Below, piece after piece: positions 10,107 to 22,412 of a stretch of 64,000 bases of DNA; the first letter of the stretch is position 1; each line of letters starts with the position of its first letter. The DNA is from Dipteris shenzhenensis (taxonomy: Eukaryota > Polypodiophyta > Polypodiopsida > Gleicheniales), in NCBI GenBank assembly GCA_047967505.1, contig CM106540.1; one strand, given 5' to 3'. The translations under genes were made by a program, and so were the position numbers. Under the pieces are notes generated by a model that saw only the letters and a list, made by a program, of their open reading frames with translations, did not search any database and was not told the origin of the DNA.

Positions 10107-10630
10107 TTTATGAAAGTGAACAATTGATTGGCAAAAATAAATTTCTCAAGAAAGATACTTGAGATTAGTACAAATGTGGATAATGTGGCAAGCAATGCCA
10201 CAAAGAAGAATAGTGTTACAAGAAATGCGAAGAAGAAAAAAATAGAACTTATCTTCCAAAGAATAAACTTGGTTTTTACTTCGAATTTGATCTGAGCAAA
10301 CCTCAAAAAGTTACAGTCAGTTCTTTGACTGTGTAGAAACCAGTCTGGAGCAGTAGAAACTTCGACCTAGAACAGAACGGCAACCAGAGAGGAGCCTCCT
10401 AGAGATAAAACTGAGTGAGGTCGACTTGAAAAGAACTCCAGGGGTCTCTGAGCCTGCTTCGACTCTTTCAGCAGAGCGAGAGGAGACCTTTTTGGGGGAG
10501 CCTCCAGTGAACTCAGAGGACTTGGAGGTGCCTCCAGTGGAACAGCTTTCACGGAGAGCTCAGAGGAGACGGAGATAGAGGGAGAGTCAGCAGTACGAGC
10601 AGCCCCAGGTACGAGTTCACAGTTGGCAGA

Positions 10631-10822
10631 GAGTTGAGACATAGGTGCAGGAGACCCCGGAAAGGGGAGATACAGAGCACCATCCGCAGACAGGTCTTGA
10701 CACTGTACAGGAGATAGTAGCTTAGGGAGTTGAGACACACGTGCAGGAGACCCTGGAAAGGGGAGATGCAGAGGACCATCCGCAGGCAGGGCCTCACACT
10801 GTGCAGGAGACAGTAGCTCAGG
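10631..10822 (+). repeat. 96-bp tandem repeat in LINE A3 ORF1
   Basis: Two copies starting GAGTTGAGACA at 10631 and GAGTTGAGACA at 10727, exactly 32 codons apart, in the Glu/Pro-rich linker of ORF1. Confidence 0.8.
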
Positions 10823-11936
10823 ATTTGATGACTATTGACACTTCTACCCCGGAGGTTCATATATTGGTTTCTGAGACAGTTATCCAGCAGGAGACTGCTC
10901 AGGCTGCGCACACGGTGATGGATGCCTCTTCACAACAGTCCAGTGAGAGAGAGGTATTTCACGACACAGGTCAGAGTTAGAGTCCGTCCCAGGATCTCAT
11001 GCGCCTATATGAGGTTCCCTCGAGACCTCTTTCTCTTCCCTGTCGCGCACTACCTTCCTTTGTTGCTATGCAGAGCGTCCTCTTAGACACCCCTCCCAGT
11101 ACAGCCTCGTCCTCGCAGCTTTTCACTCCTGGTTTATCTAGATCTTTTGCGAGTGTGGTCACAGATTTCGCTCATTACCCAGACAGGCGTGAGGGTTGGG
11201 AGATCCTAGCAGAGGAGATTGAGCGAGATTTGCAATCACCCATGCGTACAGGCACCTCGTCGCAGATTCTTCCTCTCCCTCTTACCTATTCTAGGTGTAG
11301 AGTTAGGACGGCTCAGCCCCCTTTTTCAGCTCTTCTGACTCCTAGACCTGACCCCAGGATGGTTGACAGAGATCTGCCCGTTGAGTTTTGGTCCTTTTTG
11401 GCTCGAGGGGTTTCCACAGACTCCCTCACTAGATTGGAACTTCTCCCGGTATTTTGTCGATGGTCAGAGGAGGTAGAGGAGTACTTGGGATCTGTTACTC
11501 TATCCAGAGAGGGGCACATTCTTCATTTCTCCGCAAGCAACTTTCGTTCTTGGGGGAGCGAAAGCTGGTCAGCTGAGCTACTTGACAACGAGATTAATAG
11601 ACAGCTTTTGAGCATGACTCAGTTTTCATCGGTTCACCGTATTGTCGGCTCGCAGATTCACTCTTGCCCTAGGACTCTTCGACTTGGCTTCAGTGGCAGG
11701 GCCTTCTGTTTCTATTCTTTGAGGTTCAAGGAGACCTTGATTTGACCAGGAGTGCTGGTTGGTTTGACTTTCAGCTCCTCAGTTCGCGCCAGAGTATTAT
11801 TCCCTTGGACGGAGCCATTTTACATGAGTTGGGGCAGATTTGGAGCTTGATCAGAGACCGACTTTGGATTGCGCCGTCAGAGAGAGTCATTTGTGCCGCT
11901 GCCACTGGCACCCCCTCACTTCCATCCGATGTCTAG
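10741..11936 (+). pseudogene. LINE A3 ORF1, C-terminal half
   Basis: Frame 1 is open from 10741 to TAG 10978-10980 and from 10999 to 11745. It gives an acidic, Thr/Ser/Gln-rich linker, then a folded-looking segment LPVEFWSFLARGVSTDSLTR to HFSASNFRSWGSESWSAELL. This resembles the ORF1 C-terminal part of A1 (LPRDFYRSGPWDYLD). A frameshift near 11745 moves it to frame 3, which ends with TAG 11934-11936, inside the first codons of ORF2 (ATGTCTAG). The N-terminal binding domain is absent. The function of the C-terminal domain is unknown. Confidence 0.7.
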
Positions 11937-12725
11937 GCTGTCCATCATTTCTTGGAATGTGAGAGGACTGAACGGCCGCATATTTATTTCAGATGCAGAT
12001 GGTCATAGATCGGGAGTTCCTAGATTGCAGTTGCTTAGGGACTCCCTTCGTTCTATTTCCCCAGCGTCCCCTCCAGACATTGTGCTTATTAAGGAGCATA
12101 AGCTCTCCCAGGATAGGATTGACAGATGCAGATCTTTACTCAGAAGACAAAGTCAGACATATTGGAGCCCAGCGGATGGTACGAGGGGAGGAGTCTGCAT
12201 CTCAGTTTCAGCCAGGTGGGCCCCAGAGATCACCCAAGAGGGTACACTAGTGGAGAGCAGGGCATGCTATGTTATTCTTCAGATTGAGAGCACAGCAGTT
12301 GGTGTTCTCAATGTGTACGCTCCCACGGATCCAGCCCGCAGACGTGCATTTTGGAGACAGCTCAGAGAGTCCCTTCGTCAGGCAGACACCTGGATTGTTG
12401 GAGGAAATTTCAACATGGTTGAATTCTCTGAAGACAAGTTGGGCCAGACAGAGGGTGGACTTTCTGATAGGGAGAGAGTGGAGTGGGATAGTTTTGTTTT
12501 GCATGTTGGACTTCATGATGTAGCTCAATTGGACGACTTTTAGCCACTGATAGAGTCTCCAGTTCTCTTGGTCTGGGGTTGTCCATGGCTCTCTCTCTTT
12601 GGCTAGGCTGGACAGGTTTTATATTGGCCATTGGGGCTAGGCCAGACGAGGACAGATTGGGATCCGCCAGGGTTATGTTTTATCTGACCATGCTCCAGTC
12701 CTATTACAGATTCTCCCTACCTCTC
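11929..12725 (+). pseudogene. LINE A3 ORF2, EEP endonuclease with changed catalytic Asp
   Basis: Starts at ATG 11929 (MSRLSIISWNVRGLN). EEP motifs are VLIKEHKL, RGGVCISVS, VGVLNVYAPTD and IVGGNFNMVE. The last should read GGDFN as in A1 and A2, so the catalytic Asp is Asn here and nicking should be lost. A frameshift follows near 12530, after which LDRFYIGHWG-like and SDHAPV-like pieces appear in other frames. Neighbouring ORF1 overlaps the start. Confidence 0.82.
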
Positions 12726-12727
12726 GA

Positions 12728-14636
12728 TTGGAGAGCACAGGCTTTGTGAGAGTTTTGCACTTTGTTTTTCAGGACACAGAGTTTGTGGAATGGTTGAGAG
12801 AGGTTTGGTTGACAAAGGACACTCCTGAGGATCAGGGCTGGTTGATGTGGGTAGAGGAGGCTTTGGCTAGAGTCAGCATGGCCTGCCAGTTGAGGGCAAA
12901 AGAGGAGAAGGAAAAGCTCAGAATCAGAGATCGGAATGCAAGAGCGGAGGTATCCAGACATCAGAGATTGATTCAGAGCTTTCCTCATTCTCTTTTCATC
13001 AGAGGGCAGCTTTCAGAGGCTCAGGAGAGACTAGAGGAGATTCAGGGCAGGAGGTCCCAGCTCAGGTTTTACTCCCAGCAGACCTTTTGGATCCAGAAGG
13101 GGGATAGATGCTCTAGAGAGTTCTTCAGGGCAGTGGATCAGAGATACTCTTCAGACAGTCTTCGTAGACTTGTGGATGAGGCCGGGTCTCTTCAGACGGA
13201 TCCTCATCGTCTTGTTGAGATCACTTCTGATTTCTATTCCACTCTTTACACCGCCGATCCAATCATCGAGGAGATGATCAGAGCCAGAGAGGAGATTTGG
13301 AGTCATGTCCCCCAGATGGTCTCAGACTAGATGAGTCAGGTTTTGGATAGCCTGCTATCACTCCTGGAGATCACAGATGCGTTACATGAGCTGCCCAAAG
13401 ACAGATGCCCGGGGGAGGATGGTCTGTCGCCACTTCTTTTTAGAGCTCTCTGGGATACGATTGGGCCTCATCTACTTTCAGCCTTTTCAGAGGCTCTCGA
13501 TACAGGAACTTTGGGTGAGGCATTATGCACAGGTATGATTTGTCTCATCCCGAAAGGGGGAGACAAGATAGTCCTACGTAATTGGAGACCCGTTACACTT
13601 TTAGGGACAGCCTACAAGATCCTAGCAAAGACCTTGGCCCTTCGTTTGAAGCCTATGCTACCAGATATCATCAGAGCTACTCAGACAGGATCTGTCCAAG
13701 ATAGGAGTATCTTGGATAATATCTTCACCTTTTGGGAGGCCACTCACTGGGCGAAGGAGAGTCAGTAGGAGATTGCAGTTCTCCTTCTCGATTTTGAGAA
13801 GGCCTATGACAGGGTGGACTGGGGTTTCTTGGAGGGCACTATGAGGAGGCTAGGCTTCAGTGATAGATGGATTTTATGGGTCTCTTCACTTTACTCTCAC
13901 TCTTCTAGCAGGATGGTGGTCTGTGGAGGCAGAGGGCTGGCTTTTCAGCTATCCAGATCAGTGCGACACATCCCCGCTTGCACCTTACCTTTTCCTTCTC
14001 GTAGCGGAGGCTATGGGATACTTTATGCAGGCTACCAGCCATGGCACTTTGGGCCTTCATCTACCTATCCGACAAGAGCAGGAGCTTCTGGACACTGAGT
14101 TTGCTGATGATACGGCACTGGCAGTCAGACAAGATGCATATAGTCTTGCTACTGCTGCGGATGCAATTGACAAGTTCTGCCTAGCCTCAGGAGGACTTGT
14201 CAATTGGAACAAATCAAAAGGCATCTGGACTGGAGCTAAGCAGGATACCCCAGCATGGGGAGGAGACAGAGGCTTTGTATTGATACCCAGAGGCACCTCC
14301 ACGAGATATCTTGGCTTCCAGGTTGGCATTGAGGTGTCCCCGACACAACAGTTTGCCCCAGTTCTTGAGAGTATCCGAAGAAAGCTAGCCTACTGGAGTA
14401 CGGCTAGACTCTCTTTGGCCGGAAGAGCGCTGGTACTCAACCAGGTTCTACTAGCGACTATGTGGTATGTTGCGTCATGTTGGTGCTTTCATGCTGACTC
14501 GATTCGTCAGGTGAGGAGATTGCTTCAGAACTTTCTATGGAGTGGTGGTGATGGTTCTGAGGACACTAGGGCCAGAGTTTCTTGGGATACTATCAATTTA
14601 CCTTTCTCGCAGGGAGGACTTGGGGGTTCTTGATCC
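12728..14636 (+). pseudogene. LINE A3 ORF2, reverse transcriptase
   Basis: Frame 2 carries the EEP-RT linker (helical, Glu/Arg-rich) and RT fingers with KDRCPGEDGLSP, LIPKGGDKIVLRNWRPVTLL and the motif A block LLDFEKAYDRVDW. Stops interrupt at TAG 13328-13330 and TAG 13766-13768. Near 13980 it shifts to frame 3, which has APYLFLLVAEAM, FADDTALAV (catalytic motif C), WNKSKG and the thumb SIRRKLAYWSTARLSLAGRA. All catalytic aspartates are present, but the reading frame is broken. The order and spacing are those of an L1-clade RT. Confidence 0.88.
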
Positions 14637-16374
14637 AGAGATGCAAAGCAGAGCCCTTTTAGTCAAACTTCCTGTTAGAGGTTTGACTCCAGGAGATCAG
14701 CCGTGGAAACAGTTCCTTCTGCATGGGATTCACCAATGCACCCCCAGAGCAGCAGGTCAGTGGGCAGGTAGAGTCAGTTGGATCTTCCTGACGGACCAGC
14801 ATTCTCAGCCTTCCTCACCACTTGTGAAAAGGCTTGTTCAGATATGGGATCACTTTCGACAGCACCTCATCAGAGCAGTTCCCTCCTCCAGAGAGGAAAT
14901 TGCCCGACAGCCACTTTACCATAACCCCCAAGGATCTTCCCTTGGTACAGGACTCAGGACTCCCTTGGCCAGATGGCATGCTCAGGGGGTTGTGACAGTC
15001 GGAGATTGGTTCAGGGAAGGTGTGGAGATGTCAGAGGAGGTGATCAGAGATAGACATGGGCCACTTGGACAGATTGCTCCCACCAGATAACTGATCATGA
15101 GAGCTATCCCTTAGGAGTGGAGGGATGTACTTACAGATCCAGCCTATGTTGATCCTATTTCTACTTGGTCAGGTTGTTTTAGTGAGGCTGGGCTATGTAT
15201 TGGAGTTCGCTTAGGACCGGCACCGTTTATTTATTTTGAGACGGACTCCTCTCACAGATTGTATCCCACTCAGCCCCTGGATCGTCATGAGCTTCTTTGG
15301 CAGAGAGTCAGGGTCATTGGTTGCCTGGGTAAGGAATGGGCCACAAATCCTTCCAGGTTGACCATTGCAGAGCATATTAGATGGAGACTTTGGATCTTTC
15401 AGGGTCGACCTCTTGCGGAGCTTGACTGGGACCCAGGTGAGTGGGCATGGCCTGCTCCGGTGGCAGCCGATCGTCCTCTTTCTTTCTTCCAGTACTCGAC
15501 GAGGGCATGTTACGGGCTTCAGCGAAGAGACTCTCATCACATTCCATCTGCCTCCCAGCATTGGCACGCACAGAGACTTACTGCAGAGCTCTTGCTGAGC
15601 TACTGGACTCACTTTTGGGGCATCAGTAGAGCCAGGAAAGTCTCCTACTTTCTTTGGCTCACTATTCATAGGGGTATACCTGTGGGTACTTGGCTCCGGC
15701 AGATGGGTAGACCCTCCTTGTGTATGCGTTGTCAGATTGTAGAGGAATCTAGCAAGCATTGTTTATGGAGCTGTACCAGCTCTAGAGTGGTATGGACAGG
15801 TATCCTCAGGTTGTTCTCATATGTTACATCTGAGTCCTTTCTGATGACGTGGGGCACTGCTCTTTGGGGGAGAGGATCTGAAGCCTTTACTCTCTTTGAG
15901 GCAGAGCCAGGAGACCTTGGTTTCTTCATGCAGCGTCGCCAGAGACGGGGTCCCACGGAGGCCAGCATCATGGAGCCGCAGGATTTACTTTTGGTACCGA
16001 TACCAGCACAGGATTCCATGCCTATTTCAGCTGTAGGGTCAGCCTGGGAGGTGATTTCCAGCATTACCCTATGGCGGATATGGTGTTCGCGATGTTCTTT
16101 TGTCCTTGGGGACCATTTATGCACGGACGCTGACACTCTCGCTTCCATTTGGGCAGAGATTATTTTCACTCTTAGGAGTCACTGGGAGCGGTGTACAGGC
16201 ACCTCTTTGGCAGCTCGTGGGAGACTTATATCCTTCATGAGGACGTGGGACTGCTCTTTATTTTTTCACTTGACCCCTTTTGGGATGTCGTGGCATTTTA
16301 GACCACCTCCATGGCTTTTTTGCCACATTGTTGAGGCTAGGGATAGAGTACTTTCTCTCCCACCTGTTGTATGA
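14542..16374 (+). pseudogene. LINE A3 ORF2, C-terminal region with zf-RVT
   Basis: Frame 1 after a shift near 14630: LGVLDPEMQSRALLVKLPVRGLT, one stop at 15088-15090 and another before 15259, then an open frame to TGA 16372-16374. It holds the zinc finger CMRCQIVEESSKHCLWSC and the C-terminal WEVISSITLWRIWCSRC and WHFRPPPW segments seen in A1. The zf-RVT region is thought to help bind nucleic acid during target-primed reverse transcription. Confidence 0.85.
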
Positions 16375-16719
16375 TTTGTTTTGAATGGAATACATCACTC
16401 TTATTTTAAAAGAACTCCAAGCTACAGTCTAACCCCCTCGGCTCGGCCATGGAGTTCAGCCCATCCAGAAGTGGGGAGAAAGCGATGGAGAGGGGAGGAG
16501 AGGAGAGGGTGAGGGAGAAAATAATATCGTTGTATATGCTGGAAGTAATATAATTCAACCTTCTTTCTTCGGAAATGCGAAGACACAGCGAAAAAAAACA
16601 AGCAAGCTGGTAAGAAAAAGGAGGCTGCAAACAGCCTCCGCTTCTCATCCCATGCAAGTTTTGTCAAGTTGAGTAGAGCCTGGACCACAGGGGCAGCGGG
16701 ATTTTGTCCTCCCATGCAG

Positions 16720-17460
16720 TAGTCTTTGGGACAACATGCTGGATTTAGGAGACAGCACTGTACTCTAGACCACATCTTCACTCTACACGCCATCATAGAG
16801 GAGGCAAGATTGAGATCCCACAAAGTATATGCTTGCTTTGTAGACATTCAGAAGGCTTTTGGCACAATTCCACGATCACAAACTTCAGGAGATGCAAATC
16901 CCAAGAGTCATGATCTGGGCGGTGGTGAATCTATATGAGTTAGCCAAAGGGAGAGTACGCGCCCCAAGTGTCCTATTATATTGGATTGAGAGGACAATTG
17001 GAGTGAAGCAAGGATGTTCTCTCGCATTGACCTTTTTTAGCTCTACATTGATGAGATCACGACCTTCATTGACCGCCTTGGAGGTGAGCCATCATTGCTT
17101 GCTTACTTGATGATAAGATTTTTTATACGCAGATGATATAGTCCTTAGCAGGATTTAGAAACGTCTAGAGACCTAGAGGTGTTTTGCAAGGGGAGAGACT
17201 TCACAGTCAACCTTGGTAAGACCAAGGTCATGATTTCAACATGTCACAGGTGGTGTTGCATCGACATAGCTTCCCTTGTTGGGGTGAGCCATGCCTGCCG
17301 TCCTATACTTACCTTGGGGTGGGTTTCGTAGAACCAATTATGATGCTCCATGCAGCTAGGACACGACTCACGAGAGGTCAGATTTATATGAATCTACTAG
17401 AGCGACAATGCTTTCAAGCACATTTCCAAGATCCCTTGACAATAAAGGGATGGTAGTTCT
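16720..17460 (+). mobile_element. LINE family B, fragment 1 (RT only)
   Basis: Broken plus-strand RT frames: GFRRQHCTLDHIFTLHAIIEEARLRS, ACFVDIQKAFGTIP (motif A), GVKQGCSLALTFF (motif B), YADDIVL (motif C, near 17130) and YTYLGVGFVEP. Lesions occur about every 150 bp. It is truncated on both sides and lacks EEP, ORF1 and the microsatellite tail of other B copies. The family uses a different RT from A and resembles the L1-type elements with coiled-coil ORF1p. Confidence 0.82.
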
Positions 17461-17726
17461 ACTTACAAGGCACTGTCAAAGTCAGGGTATCACTCTTGAG
17501 ATGGCCCACTGGATACAAAGATCACAATGTCCACACCCCACCACCACCACGAGAGACAACCTGACACAGACAGAGACGAGAAATCCTCATATACCATCGG
17601 AGGATTACTGTGGCACTAGGATCATAGTTGATTTGACCAAATCCCTACTCTTTCTCAGTATTTTCAAGTTTTGAGCTCTAACTAGTTTTTTTGAGTTTCT
17701 TGGTATAGCGCTCAGCAAGGGCCCTA
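17461..17726. other. Spacer between LINE B fragments
   Basis: No gene or element recognised; includes a short CCACCACCAC run near 17540. Confidence 0.4.
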
Positions 17727-18230
17727 GTGAGCCTTGCGTCAGCCCTTGGTGGCTTGTATGAGATACTATTTTGGTGTACTTTGTCTCATAGGCCTTTGAG
17801 GAGTTCGAAATACATCCTACATCCTCATCTTCAGCCTCAGCCAGCTTCAGTTTCAGCTTCAGCGTCAGCCTCAGTTTCAGCTCTAGTTCCAGCCACAGCC
17901 TCTACATCCTCAACTACAGCTACTGGCAGTGATATATTCATACCCATGACATTGATTGCTCCACCCTCCCTTGGGATAGAGGGTTTATCACTGACACCAT
18001 CTCTCCCATCTCTCCCCTCTTCTCCCGCTACACTTTTCTCACCAATTATGACACCTACTTTGGAGGGGTCATACACAGTTCTGCACTACGCCTCGACGTT
18101 TCTCCCCTCTGCCTTTCAATCAGCCCACATTCCCACACCCTGCTGGGATCGCCTCATCCAGGCCACTATCATCCCCATCTCACCCAGTCATCACCTAGCC
18201 TCCAGTCTCATCCTCACACTCACGCCCTAG
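17727..18230 (+). other. Pro/Ser/Ala-rich leader frame of LINE B
   Basis: 167 open codons with a low-complexity SVSASASASVSALVPATAS segment from tandem CAGCYT hexamers, then SLTPSLPSLPSSPATLF. It probably corresponds to a disordered ORF1 N-terminus or to the 5-prime UTR; no domain is recognised. It ends before the coiled-coil part in another frame. Confidence 0.4.
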
Positions 18231-18263
18231 ACTGTTTAGTTTCTGCTAGGGCACGGACGAGCT

Positions 18264-19036
18264 GACCCATCAGAGGTTTGGGAGAACTTGCTGATGGAGG
18301 TACATAGTATCCGAGAGCATGAGATGGAGCTGTCATGCTTTACATAGGAGCAGACATGCTTCACCTAGGAGCAGGCGCATCTCATAGAGGAGCAGGCCCA
18401 GGCTATCCGAGACCAGGCTGATCTTATTCAAGGACTCAGCCAGGAGATCTCACAGGTCACTGCTATACGCATAGTCCCAAGGAGCACCCCAGTTGTGGAG
18501 GCACAGATTGCGAGCATGCAGTCTGCCATCAAGGAGACGTCCAAATGGGTCGACGTAGCCAAACGGGAACCTGCAAGGGTAATCGTTTCGGCTACCCTCC
18601 TGGAGCCAGTAAGGCTCTCAACATTAGAGTATGTGGGATTCCATGCACCGAGGCTGTATCGATGGCAGATGCGACGGCCTTCATGGCCACTACTCTGGGG
18701 GCGACTAAGCACAAGATTAAGAGAGCATGGCAGGAGGGGAGGGACCCCAACCAAGAGCAGCCCTTGATCATACGGTTCCATGACGCTCATGCACGACTTT
18801 CGGCTTTACGTCGTAGGTCAGCCTTACGAGACCAACCAGTGATCTCCATGGATGAGGACCTCACTCCACTACAGGTTGAGAAGAGGCGCTTCCTGTTGCA
18901 ACAGCGAGATCATGTCTGCAAGGAGGGGAAGTGGACGGTAGTACGAGATGGACGACTCCTTACAGGTCCCCGCTGGGAGGCGAGGTCTATGAGACTCAGA
19001 TATCCGAGACCCTATCCTGCACCATCTGGATTGTAA
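18264..19036 (+). pseudogene. LINE B ORF1p: coiled coil, RRM-like and C-terminal domains
   Basis: Frame 3 reads as clean heptads (HLIEEQA, QAIRDQA, DLIQGLS), preceded by two heptads each broken by TAG (18345-18347, 18366-18368). It continues VEAQIASMQSAIKETSKWVD. A shift near 18560-18595 leads to frame 2, NIRVCGIPCTEAVSMADA, PLIIRFHDAHARLSALRRRS and DEDLTPLQVEKRRFLLQQRD. That is the coiled coil, RRM and C-terminal-domain order of L1 ORF1p (Transposase_22), an RNA-binding trimer in animal L1. It differs in type from the DUF4283/zinc-knuckle ORF1 of families A and D in the same window. Confidence 0.75.
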
Positions 19037-19039
19037 TGG

Positions 19040-19830
19040 CACCGTACGGTCAGAACCAGGGAACTTCCCAGAATCCTATACAGGTCACGACATAGTCTTT
19101 TATACAAAGACACATCAGAGTCCAGAACATCCACTACCAGTAGTCAGCGAGTATAAATGGGAGTCTACCTACAGAGATGAGACAAGGGATACAAGAGGGG
19201 TCCGAGGGTCAGGAGGAGTCGCAGTCCTTTACACATCCACACTTTTGGGGGCCATCTCAGTAGAGCACAGAGATGCACATTCCAGGTTTCTTTGGATCCG
19301 GATTCGACACATGGACAGCCAAGATCTATTTACTGCAGTTTGCTACTTTCCCCCTGAGACCTCCCACTTTGCTAGAGATATTCGAGCTGAGGATGAGACA
19401 TCTCTATTTGCTGCTCTTTATCAGTCCATTGTTGACTTCTCTAGCCGCAAAGAAGTCCTCCTAGTTGGGGAGGCGCTCATTAGGCACCACTCCTCGACTT
19501 CAGGGTTATTCCACTCTACTGCTAGACATTGACCTTGAGGAGGCAGGTATGCTACGGGTTTCGACTGACAGATGAGGACTGTTCACATCTTATGGGCAGG
19601 CCCTATTAGACCTCGGCAGGATGCATGATCTCATTATTTATAATGGTCTTGACAAGTGGCCCGCCGTAGGTGGTTTCACGTGCTTTCGACATGGGGGAGG
19701 CTGCAGTGTTTGTTGACTACATCATGGGATCCCCTGCCTTCACATCTCGCATCACTCACTTTATTATAGCACCTCTCCCTCTAGAGGCTGATCATACTGA
19801 ACATTTTGTTCAGTAACAACTCTAAGGATT
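19040..19830 (+). pseudogene. LINE B EEP endonuclease
   Basis: Fragments in several frames: GSGGVAVLYTSTLLGAIS, RFLWIRIRHMDS, TAVCYFPPETSHFA and EVLLVGEALI (GDFN motif position degraded). Then come FTCFRHGGGC-like and VDYIMGSPAFTSRITHFI pieces ending LPLEADHT near the catalytic His. It is not functional. Confidence 0.7.
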
Positions 19831-20736
19831 TTTTGCGGAGATTTCTAGAGAGACGGTCCCCCTCACCACTCACTAACACTCACGTGTGGTTTGATTATGC
19901 ATGCACACTATGATATCCCAAATCAGCCAGCAGTCCCTAACCTTTCACATATGCCACGCCCCACATCTTGCACCCTCTTCACTAGGGGAGGGGTAAAGGA
20001 TGCCGTGATGAAACTCTTTGACTGCACCCACTCACCTACTTACTTTGGCCGTGTATACATACTTCTCGCTTATATTGACTTCATACCCCTATTAGAGGAC
20101 CGTGTTGCCCTGGTCACCCGCTCCCTACAAAAGACTGCCCTTCACGCTTTCCCTCACACCACCCACTCCCGACCACCCCCTAGGAGCGTACCCTGTAATA
20201 CCTGGGACCGTATCCTGTAATAGCTTATATTGACTTCATACCCCTAGTAGAGGACCGTGCTGCCCTGGTCACCCGCTTACTACACGAGGCTACCCTTCAC
20301 GCTTTCCCTCACACCACCCACTCCACCCGCCCATCACCCCCTGGGACCATGCCTTGTAATAGCTAGTACGATGATGAGTGTAAGGCCTTACGCTGTCACC
20401 TCAAATTCGAAACCAAAAATAGTCTTCCGAGCAAACCAAAGACGCTACGCAAATATCGTCGATTGGTACGTAGAAAGAAACTAGATTTCATTCACTGGAA
20501 CGAGGAGGAACTACTAAACATTTTGTTTAGTAACAACCCTAAGGACTTTTGGCGGAGATTTCTAGAGGGATGGTCCCCCTCACCACTCACTGACACTCAG
20601 TCTAGTATAATTATGCACACACACTCTATCACATCCCAAATTAGCAAGTCTCTAACCTCTCACATATGCCATGCCCCACATCCTTCACCCTCTTCACTAA
20701 GGAGGGTGAAAAGGACGCCGCAATGAAACTTCAAAA
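19798..20736 (+). repeat. Nested local duplications in LINE B copy 2
   Basis: About 220 bp at 19798-20016 recurs at 20515-20736 (AGTAACAACyCTAAGGAyTT and following). Between them, 155 bp at 20071-20225 is followed by a partial tandem copy at 20226-20352 (TATATTGACTTCATACCCCT). The duplicated DNA encodes the EEP-RT linker (KDFWRRFLEGWSPSPLT). Confidence 0.8.
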
Positions 20737-22412
20737 TGGCCGAGCGAAGAATCATGAGGGACTATGCACTGAGTTCATTGCATATGGGACTAATCTCCTA
20801 GCCCCGATCTTAGCAAATCTCTTTAATGAAGCTGTTTGTTTGGGGTTTCCATGCACCTAGACCATTGACACTATTTCACCCATCCACAAGGCAGGGGATC
20901 CCATGAGCCCGGAGAATTACAGGACCATTATGATTGGACATGTCATGTCCAAGATTTATGCATCAGTGCTTGATTCCGAGGTCAGCAGAGTTGCAGAGTG
21001 TCGAGGACTTGGAGCAGCAGGACAGAGTGGATTCTGGCGTGATCATGGAAGCATGGACCACATTCTCACGCTCAGGTGCATCATCAAGGAGGCGAGGGCA
21101 CAGAAGCAGAAGGTTTAGTGTTGCTTTGTGGATTTTCGCAAGGCATTTGACACGATTCCAAGAGCCCACCTCATACGAAGCATATAGGATTTGGCTTATG
21201 ACCACGAGATCATCTGGGCTGTCATGGCACTTTACGAGAGTGTTTCAGGCACAGTCCGGGCAGGATCTGGGTGGACAGATGAGATCATGAGCACTATTGG
21301 GGTCAAACAAGGGTGTCCATTATCACCTACCCTATTTGGCCTCTACATTGACGAGCTTGAGACAGTGATGCAGACACGGGGGGGGGGGGTTGGTTGCTAC
21401 CTTGCGAGCACGCTGATCCGAACATTGCTTTATGTAGATGACATGGCTCTTTTGTCTTCCTCAGCAAAGGGGCTCCAGAGACACCTTGACGCACTACAGT
21501 CCTTTTCTGAGTCTCATGATTTGAAGATCAACCTGGGTAAAACCAAGGTTATGATCTTCAATAAATCTCCAACCGTCATGCGCCAAGAGCAGTTCACATT
21601 TGATGGGTCACCTGTTGAGATAGTTTCATCATACACGTATCTTGGGGTTGTCTTCTCCAGACCCATCTTCACTATGAGACCCACGATGCAGGCACACTTA
21701 GGCAGAGGATATGCTTCATTGGCCAGACTAGAGGGGTAGTCCTTCCGCTCGCACTTTCAGGATCCACGGACCAAGGGATTGCTTTTTGACACCTTGGTCC
21801 GCCCAACGGGGATGTATGGCAGCCCTTGTTGGGGGCCAAACTTGTCGGATACATAGTGGGCTTGTCTGGAGCGGCTACAGGTTCTGATGTTATCATGGAT
21901 GATTTGCGGTAAGCCATTCGTTCCTCACAAGATCAATCAGGCTTAGTTTGGGTCATCCCCATTACAACTAGATGCTGCATTTCAAGTCATCACGTATCTG
22001 TACCGAGTCAGGGAGTATGGGGATCGCATTCCGGACCTGGTTGGGACCAAGTGAACTCCCAGTGAAGCTTAGCTTCTACAGAGATCACTGCTTACATATC
22101 AGAGAGGAGGGTTTCATTGACCCACCAGGATACACACAGATCTACTTACCCAACTCACTGAGGGTCTCTATTGGGCAATTCCGGGTCTCTTCGCATAGAC
22201 TTCGTATCGAGAGTAGCAGAGCAGAGCGCCTACCCAGGGAGAGACACATATGCACATCATGTGACATGCAAGAAGTTGAGACAGAGGAGCACTTCATCTT
22301 CAAGTGTCATGTTTACTTTGAGATCCGAGGGCATTTCTACTGTCTCTTGAGAGATAGCTATGGGGTTTTCGCCCGATTCCTCTCTTACACAAGCTTAGAC
22401 ACAGAGCTATGA
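20730..22412 (+). pseudogene. LINE B reverse transcriptase and C-terminal zinc finger
   Basis: RT blocks in order: QNGRAKNHEGLCTEFI, PENYRTIMIGHVMSK, GFWRDHGSMDHILTL, VDFRKAFDTIPRAHL (motif A), GVKQGCPLSPTLFGLYIDEL (motif B), YVDDMALLSSSAKGLQRHLD (motif C) and SYTYLGVVFSRPIF. After a TAG at about 21738 the C-terminal half follows in other frames, with a zinc finger CTSCDMQEVETEEHFIFKC. The catalytic residues are intact but there are at least six lesions. Confidence 0.85.

Larger units (their letters stand above)
10340..16572 (+). mobile_element. LINE family A3, near full-length, degenerate
   Basis: Contains ORF1 C-terminal half, EEP endonuclease, complete RT region, zf-RVT and C-terminus in order on the plus strand, all relatives of A1 and A2 but clearly diverged. 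No zinc knuckle or DUF4283 region is found, so the 5-prime end is missing or replaced. The end is placed at a block GAAGTAATATAATTCAACC (from 16542) resembling the A1 terminus at 5426. Stops and frameshifts are scattered throughout. It lies antisense to the host gene in its giant intron. Confidence 0.85.
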
